DNA from: JAFLCA01 sp041907145 | GTDB lineage: Bacteria > Bdellovibrionota_C > UBA2361 > JAFLCA01 | Reading direction: 5' to 3' | Length of the DNA stretch: 27,303 bases | Assembly (NCBI GenBank): GCA_041907145.1 | Contig: JAYRHW010000160.1 | Location: forward strand, 1-27,303 | In this document: positions 23,186 through 27,303 of the stretch, piece after piece | Layout of the letters: every line of letters begins with the position of its first letter | Position numbering within the stretch: position 1 is the first letter of the stretch | Notes under the pieces: generated by a model | What the model was told of the DNA's origin: nothing | Seen by the model: only the letters and a program-made list of their open reading frames with translations | Database searches by the model: none | Position numbers and translations under genes: made by a program

Positions 23186-23211
23186 GAAACCTTCGGACCG
23201 AAGATGGCGAC
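23186..23211 (+). promoter_or_regulatory. ECF-type promoter of the first hydrolase gene
   Basis: GAAACC (23186-23191), 16 bases, then CGAC (23208-23211). This differs by one base from the GTAACC-N16-CGAC found on both strands near 25900-26007. The CGAC ends 38 bases before ATG 23249, similar to 39 and 43 bases at the other two sites. The promoter lies inside the longer reading frame that opens at 23183, so it argues for the ATG at 23249. Confidence 0.55.
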
Positions 23212-23248
23212 CTACCTCAAGGGAATGATACTCGTAAGGTCTAAGGAT

Positions 23249-24364
23249 ATGAAACGCTTCCTTATTGCTCTCATTCCAGCACTTCTGTGCTGCGCTGCCT
23301 CCGGCTTTGCAATCTCCCCGCCGCCGCAGCCTTCCTCCGGTCCCGGAAGCTCAAGCTATTCCCATGGCTCAGTACTCAAAGTCCATATCGGGGAGGGAGC
23401 CTCCTCGTACTGGCTCTTTGAACCATCCTCCCCTCGCCCCGATTCGGCCCCGGTAGTTATCTTCACGCATGGCTGGGGCGGCACTAACCCGGCGTCCTAC
23501 GGCGGCTGGATTGAGCACTTGGTGCGCCGGGGTTCTATTGTGATTTATCCGCTGTATCAAGAGGATGGCAATTTTCGCTACCCAGTCTCGCAATTTCTCC
23601 CCAATACAATTGCCGCGATCAGAGATGCCTTCTCCAAGCTCGACGGGCAGGCGCATGTCAGAGCCGACCGCTCAAAGGTGGCCGCAGTTGGACACTCGGT
23701 CGGGGGATTACTCGCCGCCAATGTGGCCGCCGTCGCACGGAAGGAAGGAATTCCACAGCCAATTGCTGTTATGAGCGTAGAGCCGGGAAAGTCGTGGGCC
23801 CGAAGCGAAAAGGTAGCCGTTCCTCTCGAAGATCTATCCAAAATTCCCGCTTCTACCCTTTTGCTCGCGGTCGCCGGAGACCAGGACAAGATTGCCAAGG
23901 ATATAGATGCTAAAAAGGTTTTTTATGCTGCGACCTCGCTCCCCGCGGCGAATAAGAACTATGTGGTGATAAACTCCGATGAACATGGCTCACCGGAACT
24001 CAAAGCCAGCCACTTTGCCCCAGTGGCAAGAAACGAAGATTACAATGCGCGCAGCACCGAGCCGGCTGCTAAACCTGCCGGCAAAGGCGGATTCTTCCGA
24101 GGTAAACTTCGGGAGCGCTTTATTCTGCGTCGTTCGGAACAGAACAAGAGCAGCGAGACAGAGCCTTCGGTTCCGGCCAATTTCGCTGAGAGTGATGCTT
24201 TGGACTACTTTGGATTTTGGAAACTTTGTGATGGATTAATCGACGCTGCGTTCTACGGAAGAGATCGGCAGTACGCCTTGGGTAACACCCCAGAGCAGCG
24301 ATATATGGGGAAGTGGAGTGATGGAACTCCGGTGAGGGAGCTTACGGTGCTGGAGAGGCCGTAG
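23249..24364 (+). CDS. Secreted alpha/beta hydrolase (dienelactone-hydrolase/cutinase-like), paralogue A
   Basis: A 371-residue hydrolase with a Sec signal peptide (1-21). VVIFTHGWGGTNPASY (69-84) is the oxyanion region, and VGHSVGG (147-153) is the nucleophile elbow with Ser150. Asp211 (VAGDQDK) is the likely acid and His246 (SDEHGSPELKASH) the likely base, with His255 as an alternative. Between about 265 and 312 there is a low-complexity basic insert (AAKPAGKGGFFRGKLRERF and onward) not present in the paralogue at 26050. The C-terminus DALDYFGFWKLCDGLIDAAF--GNTPEQRYMGKWSDG is shared with that paralogue and marks a common family. I choose ATG 23249 because the signal peptide starts there, AAGG lies upstream, and a promoter motif overlaps the longer frame from 23183. 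The substrate is unknown; ester hydrolysis outside the cytoplasm is the family expectation. Confidence 0.85.
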   Translation: MKRFLIALIPALLCCAASGFAISPPPQPSSGPGSSSYSHGSVLKVHIGEGASSYWLFEPSSPRPDSAPVVIFTHGWGGTNPASYGGWIEHLVRRGSIVIYPLYQEDGNFRYPVSQFLPNTIAAIRDAFSKLDGQAHVRADRSKVAAVGHSVGGLLAANVAAVARKEGIPQPIAVMSVEPGKSWARSEKVAVPLEDLSKIPASTLLLAVAGDQDKIAKDIDAKKVFYAATSLPAANKNYVVINSDEHGSPELKASHFAPVARNEDYNARSTEPAAKPAGKGGFFRGKLRERFILRRSEQNKSSETEPSVPANFAESDALDYFGFWKLCDGLIDAAFYGRDRQYALGNTPEQRYMGKWSDGTPVRELTVLERP

Positions 24365-24493
24365 GATTCAGTTTCAGTCGCCCGCATTCGACCAGGTATT
24401 TGCGAGTCATTTCTCGGGCGAGCTGCAATTGTTGTTTAACGTGTTCATCTGAGTACTTACCACTAAGGTATGCAGAGGAGACGGACAAAGTGC

Positions 24494-24916
24494 CTACTTC
24501 CCAAGCAGACTTCTGCCGTCCGGCGAAGGATAGTGCTCGGCTCTAATTTCGAGCTTCGTGCGCATTTCGCTTACCAGATCGCCCAGCCTCTTCTGTTGCT
24601 CCGAATCGAGCGATTGATCCATCTGCGTGATACCCTTGTCGATAATGGACTGCATCTCGTCTTTATGAGCTGCTCGCAAATCGAGAATTCCACGTTGAAT
24701 CTGCGCTAAGGCGGCAGCTACTGGCAGGCGCTGATCTTCGCGTAGGGATAGTTCTTTGTTCAGGTGCTTCATAATCATCATGCCCATAGCAGGCGGGCCC
24801 CTCAAAAAGGCCTCCTGCAGACGATGTCGCGCTATGGCACGTCCGGCAATGCCCCCGCAAACGGCCCCAGCCAGGAAAATAAGAACTAACCCAGAAACTA
24901 TTTTGAACTTTGACAT
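24494..24916 (-). CDS. Spy/CnrX-like periplasmic sensor protein
   Basis: A 140-residue protein. The N-terminal membrane anchor or uncleaved signal (about 5-24) is followed by an all-helical, charged periplasmic domain. It has two LTxxQ-like positions (LSLREDQ and LDSEQQ), the layout of Spy/CpxP and heavy-metal sensor (CnrX) proteins, whose usual length of about 150 it matches. His- and Met-rich stretches (MGMMIMKHLNKE) could bind metal, but the specific CnrX ligands cannot be matched by eye. I choose ATG 24916 with GAGGG about 9 bases upstream over a TTG at 24937. The gene is third in an operon after an ECF sigma factor and a small membrane protein, so it probably senses an envelope or metal signal and passes it to the membrane protein. 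Confidence 0.8.
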   Translation of the reverse strand: MSKFKIVSGLVLIFLAGAVCGGIAGRAIARHRLQEAFLRGPPAMGMMIMKHLNKELSLREDQRLPVAAALAQIQRGILDLRAAHKDEMQSIIDKGITQMDQSLDSEQQKRLGDLVSEMRTKLEIRAEHYPSPDGRSLLGK

Positions 24917-24933
24917 AGGGGGTACCCTCTCAA

Positions 24934-25242
24934 TCAAAACAATTGTCCAGCCAACAGCAGCAAAGGATCGGCAGCTGCAAACTCTGCCAGCCCGACCGGT
25001 GATGCTGCGCCATAAAATAAAAATAGTGCAATCGCCGTGCAGACGCTGCTGGCAGAGGCGAAATACCAGACGAGTCGCCCGGCATCCGCAAGTGCGCCAG
25101 CTGAATCACGGCTCTGCCGGATTTCACGCATAATTCCATGCTGCCACTCTGTGTTTGGCTCCTCTGTATCGAGCCCCCGAGCTCTTACTCCCCTTCTGAG
25201 GACTTCCTCGAATCTGCTAAGCCGCTCGCTGTGATTGCCCAT
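24934..25242 (-). CDS. Small membrane protein, candidate anti-sigma factor
   Basis: A 102-residue protein. An N-terminal charged, probably cytoplasmic part of about 55 residues (RLSRFEEVLRRGVRARG, then EWQHGIMREIRQSRDS) is followed by a transmembrane segment at about 58-80 and a second hydrophobic stretch at the very C-terminus (LLLLAGQLF). No family recognised by sequence. Its position three bases after the ECF sigma stop, its size and its topology match CnrY-type minimal anti-sigma factors (about 95 residues, one membrane helix), where the cytoplasmic end binds the sigma factor. It is followed 17 bases later by the periplasmic sensor. The assignment rests on context and topology; a direct sequence match was not made. 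Confidence 0.7.
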   Translation of the reverse strand: MGNHSERLSRFEEVLRRGVRARGLDTEEPNTEWQHGIMREIRQSRDSAGALADAGRLVWYFASASSVCTAIALFLFYGAASPVGLAEFAAADPLLLLAGQLF

Positions 25243-25245
25243 ACT

Positions 25246-25836
25246 TCAACTCTGCTCCCGTTCATCCAATTTTTCGAGCAGCTTCCTCAACTTCAGCCGC
25301 GATCGGAACGCCTGCACCTTCACCTTTGCCACCGACCAGCCTAAAATTCTAGCAGCTTCAGCAACGGAGGCTCCCTCCAAATGCACGAGCGTAAGAACCA
25401 TTTGTTCCTGAGGGCCGAGCTTGCTAAGCGCCCAATCCAGCACTCGCTTTGCGTGCGCATCATTCTGCATTTCATTGAACTGTCGCCCCGCTTCCTCGCC
25501 GAGCGCAGCTGCAAGCTGATCCCTGTCCTGTGCTCCCAAATTCGAAATAGCCCGCTCGCGATTTCGGTACTTCTGCCTCAGAAAGTCATAACACTGCCGG
25601 GTTGCGATGGCGCGCAGCCAAGCAGTCAATGCTTGAGGATCCCTTAGTTGCGGCAGCGAGCGGTAGGCGCGAATGAATGCGTCGTGGGCAACCCCCTCAA
25701 CCTGCTCGCGAGGCACGTGTATTCGAACAATTGAAAAAACCATACTGCGATATTCCTCGATGATTACCGCGAAGGCATTGGCATCGCCGGCAGCGATTTC
25801 ATGCAGGGCTTGTAGTACGGCATCGGAAATCGACAT
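25246..25836 (-). CDS. ECF-type RNA polymerase sigma factor
   Basis: A 196-residue sigma factor of the ECF group. Region 2 covers about 12-82, with FAVIIEEYRSMVFSIV, DAFIRAYRSLPQLRDP and the -10-recognising stretch LTAWLRAIATRQCYDFLR. Region 4 covers about 125-190, with LSKLGPQEQMVLTLVHLEGASVAEAARILGWSVAKVKVQAFRSRLKLRK, in parts, as the -35-binding helix-turn-helix. No sigma3 or sigma1 regions are present. I choose ATG 25836 over TTG 25860, because a promoter of the form GTAACC-N16-CGAC upstream would put the transcript start near 25869, giving a normal leader for the ATG. The stop is 3 bases before the candidate anti-sigma gene. The same promoter motif precedes two hydrolase genes, so it probably activates itself and them. 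Confidence 0.93.
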   Translation of the reverse strand: MSISDAVLQALHEIAAGDANAFAVIIEEYRSMVFSIVRIHVPREQVEGVAHDAFIRAYRSLPQLRDPQALTAWLRAIATRQCYDFLRQKYRNRERAISNLGAQDRDQLAAALGEEAGRQFNEMQNDAHAKRVLDWALSKLGPQEQMVLTLVHLEGASVAEAARILGWSVAKVKVQAFRSRLKLRKLLEKLDEREQS

Positions 25837-25874
25837 CGCATCCGAAATCAAAAGCAGCAAGCCCTATGCGTACA

Positions 25875-25900
25875 GTCGTTTGGCCTGCCGGTTCGGTTAC
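25875..25900 (-). promoter_or_regulatory. ECF-type autoregulatory promoter of the sigma gene
   Basis: On the minus strand GTAACC (25895-25900), 16 bases, then CGAC (25875-25878). The CGAC ends 39 bases before ATG 25836. GTAACC with a 16-base spacer resembles known ECF promoters such as those of Caulobacter SigF (GTAACC-N16-CGAA, from memory). The -35 lies within a palindrome. Confidence 0.6.
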
Positions 25901-25907
25901 AACCGAA
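25892..25907. promoter_or_regulatory. Palindrome over the sigma-gene -35 element
   Basis: TTCGGTT (25892-25898) and AACCGAA (25901-25907) form a perfect 7-base inverted repeat with a 2-base centre. It covers the GTAACC of the minus-strand promoter. It could be an operator for a repressor, or merely a consequence of the promoter sequence; the other two promoters lack this exact palindrome. Confidence 0.4.
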
Positions 25908-25981
25908 TCCTATGCCGCTGCCGATTGGGTGGACAAGGGCGCATATACTGCAACTAACTGAATGAGCCTTTGTTTTCCTGT

Positions 25982-26007
25982 GTAACCAAGTCTGCGTCTC
26001 CGGCGAC
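25982..26007 (+). promoter_or_regulatory. ECF-type promoter of the second hydrolase gene
   Basis: GTAACC (25982-25987), 16 bases, then CGAC (26004-26007), identical in both boxes and spacing to the divergent sigma-gene promoter. The CGAC ends 43 bases before ATG 26050, which leaves a leader of about 35 bases carrying the AGGAGG. Confidence 0.62.
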
Positions 26008-26035
26008 CTCAGAATGGGGAAGCAGATTTGGTTTT

Positions 26036-26041
26036 AGGAGG
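26036..26041 (+). promoter_or_regulatory. Shine-Dalgarno that decides between two hydrolase starts
   Basis: AGGAGG lies only 2 bases before ATG 26044 but 8 bases before the in-frame ATG 26050. The second spacing is normal, so translation probably begins at 26050, two codons later. Confidence 0.6.
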
Positions 26042-26049
26042 CTATGAAC

Positions 26050-27303
26050 ATGATTAAAGGTTTTTCCTTAAAGCGAAGTGTGACTGCGTTGATACTAGGA
26101 GCACTATCGATTCATCCCGTCACTGCGGTAGCGGTTGGTTCAAGCGGCGCTCCAATATATCAACCTGATCAGCCGACCACCGGTTATGGGTCATCGGCGG
26201 CTATCTTCTCCGCGGCAACATGGGATACATACGGGAACGGGGCTCAGGCCTACGCGATTGTTCGTCCGGACGTGCCAAAGCTTGCGCACAAAGTGTCGCT
26301 GCCTGTCGTTGTCTTTTTCCATGGCTACGGAGCCACGAATCCAAATTCTTACAGACTGTGGGTGGAACATCTCGTTAAGCGTGGCGCCGTGGGAATCGTT
26401 CCTGTCTATCAAAATTCAGCGGGTAACGCAGCGACATATCCTGCCAACGCCGCAGTTGCTATCGGGGACGCGCTCAATGAATTGTCTCAGGATCCGCGGA
26501 TAATCCCAGATACCAGCAAGATTGCCTACGTGACGCACTCGCTGGGTGCGGTGGTGGCTCTAGATATCACAGCGCGTCAGACGAGTTTTCCCAAGCCTCA
26601 GCTGCTCTTCTTCTCAAATCCAGGGGATTGGAATTCGGTCTTTCCGGGTCTGGGCAGCGGCATCGATAGCGATCTGCGCGCCGTTCCTAGCGACACAATT
26701 CTTGCGCAGATAATCGGCGATGCCGATACTGTTGCCGGAAGTAAAACTGCCTTGACCATTCAAGATAAGGTTGAAGTACTCAGCGATAGAAAGTTTCTCT
26801 TCACCCTGCACTCCGACAATCACGGCACCCCGGCACTAAAAGCTGGACATGGCGCCGCCCTCGCCTCCTCCGACGGAGGCACAGTCGATGCACTGGACTA
26901 CTATGGCTATTGGAAGCTCGCGGATGCCGCCATCGACTCGGCATTCAATGGAAAGGATCTAAACCAAACGCTCGGCAATCAGGTATTGGTTGCCGAGATG
27001 GGCAGATGGAGTGATGGAGTAGCAGTAGCGAGGGCAGATTCTCTAACGATATCCGCGTCGGACAATCAGCTCGTATCCATAACCCCCAAAGTGCGCGGGC
27101 ATTCCAGGCAGAAATTGCCCGCTGCATTCTCCAAGGAGCTGGTGAATAGCCGATCGAACAGTTCCAAAATTCATCTGCAAGGATCTATTCAGAGAAAAGT
27201 AACTGTGCGCGTGGACGGGCATCTCCTCATTGTTGCTCCGTCCCCCGGTAAACGCTGGCCGGCAAAGGGGACGATTCGTGGGTACCTGCAATCAGGAGTT
27301 GCC
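26050..27303 (+). CDS. Secreted alpha/beta hydrolase, paralogue B (partial, C-terminus beyond window)
   Basis: An open frame runs off the right edge after 418 codons with no stop. After a signal peptide (1-26) it repeats the plan of the hydrolase at 23249. VVVFFHGYGATNPNSY (86-101) aligns with that protein's VVIFTHGWGGTNPASY. THSLGA holds the nucleophile Ser164, GDADT the probable acid Asp224, and SDNHGTPALKAGH the base His258. ALDYYGYWKLADAAIDSAF (281-299) and MGRWSDG (317-323) match the family ending. It lacks the basic insert of paralogue A and continues for at least 90 more residues. That extension (about 340-418, with FSKELV and VRVDGHLLIVAPS) resembles a bacterial Ig-like Big_5 domain, a weak call. 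The promoter motif upstream matches that of the divergent ECF sigma gene. Confidence 0.85.
   Translation, partial: MIKGFSLKRSVTALILGALSIHPVTAVAVGSSGAPIYQPDQPTTGYGSSAAIFSAATWDTYGNGAQAYAIVRPDVPKLAHKVSLPVVVFFHGYGATNPNSYRLWVEHLVKRGAVGIVPVYQNSAGNAATYPANAAVAIGDALNELSQDPRIIPDTSKIAYVTHSLGAVVALDITARQTSFPKPQLLFFSNPGDWNSVFPGLGSGIDSDLRAVPSDTILAQIIGDADTVAGSKTALTIQDKVEVLSDRKFLFTLHSDNHGTPALKAGHGAALASSDGGTVDALDYYGYWKLADAAIDSAFNGKDLNQTLGNQVLVAEMGRWSDGVAVARADSLTISASDNQLVSITPKVRGHSRQKLPAAFSKELVNSRSNSSKIHLQGSIQRKVTVRVDGHLLIVAPSPGKRWPAKGTIRGYLQSGVA

Noticed and set aside
24375..24422. CGCCCG/CGGGCG inverted repeat between the convergent hydrolase and sensor genes as a terminator
   Set aside because: The loop is about 35 bases and no T-tract follows on either strand.

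Overview
The window looks like chromosome from a motile, diderm (Gram-negative) bacterium of moderate GC. The evidence is a flagellin, a TonB-dependent receptor, many Sec or Tat signal peptides, a CnrHYX-like ECF sigma/periplasmic sensor module and classical Shine-Dalgarno sites. The large exported Thr/Pro-linker beta-helix protein and the paired phosphodiesterase genes would suit a delta-proteobacterial or Bdellovibrionota-like lineage. That placement is inference only; no rRNA or tRNA is present to settle it.

Layout, left to right. (1) 1-514: a DUF6502 gene running off the left edge on the minus strand. (2) 515-969: AT-rich intergenic DNA, then a potentially structured non-coding stretch. 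(3) 970-5115, plus strand: two small exported proteins of unknown function and a 948-residue exported beta-helix protein with a long Thr/Pro linker. (4) 15145 down to 5103, minus strand: a long run starting with prfA and prmC, then an FAD/NAD(P)-binding protein, a membrane-anchored phosphodiesterase, a ribbon-helix-helix-like small protein, an integral membrane protein, a sulfatase-like protein, a Tat-exported phosphodiesterase and a lipase-like hydrolase. Most junctions from the first phosphodiesterase to the second overlap, so these genes are probably translated as a coupled set. Exported alkaline-phosphatase-superfamily enzymes suggest phospho-group chemistry at the cell envelope. (5) 15303-17219: a flagellin whose variable region is replaced by an FG-GAP/VCBS-type beta-propeller. 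(6) 17435-18532: a divergent pair, a protein made of two copies of one domain and a retropepsin-like protease. (7) 18537-21343: a TPP riboswitch controlling a TonB-dependent receptor and a PnuC-family permease, i.e. a thiamine uptake operon. (8) 21374-23031: a serine hydrolase with an altered SxxK motif and an exported glutaredoxin-like protein. (9) 23186-27303: an ECF sigma factor, a small membrane protein and a Spy/CnrX-like periplasmic protein, flanked by two paralogous secreted alpha/beta hydrolases.

Two observations stand out. The first is the flagellin, in which six Ca-binding-type D-x-[ND]-x-DG-x-x-D motifs, about 50 residues apart, sit between Ser/Thr-rich linkers inside otherwise canonical D0/D1 ends. 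The second is a shared promoter motif, G[T/A]AACC-N16-CGAC. It lies 38-43 bases before the sigma factor start and before the starts of both hydrolase genes, which points to a local ECF regulon tying envelope or metal sensing to secretion of the two hydrolases.

The hydrolase gene at the right edge and the DUF6502 gene at the left edge are both cut by the window.
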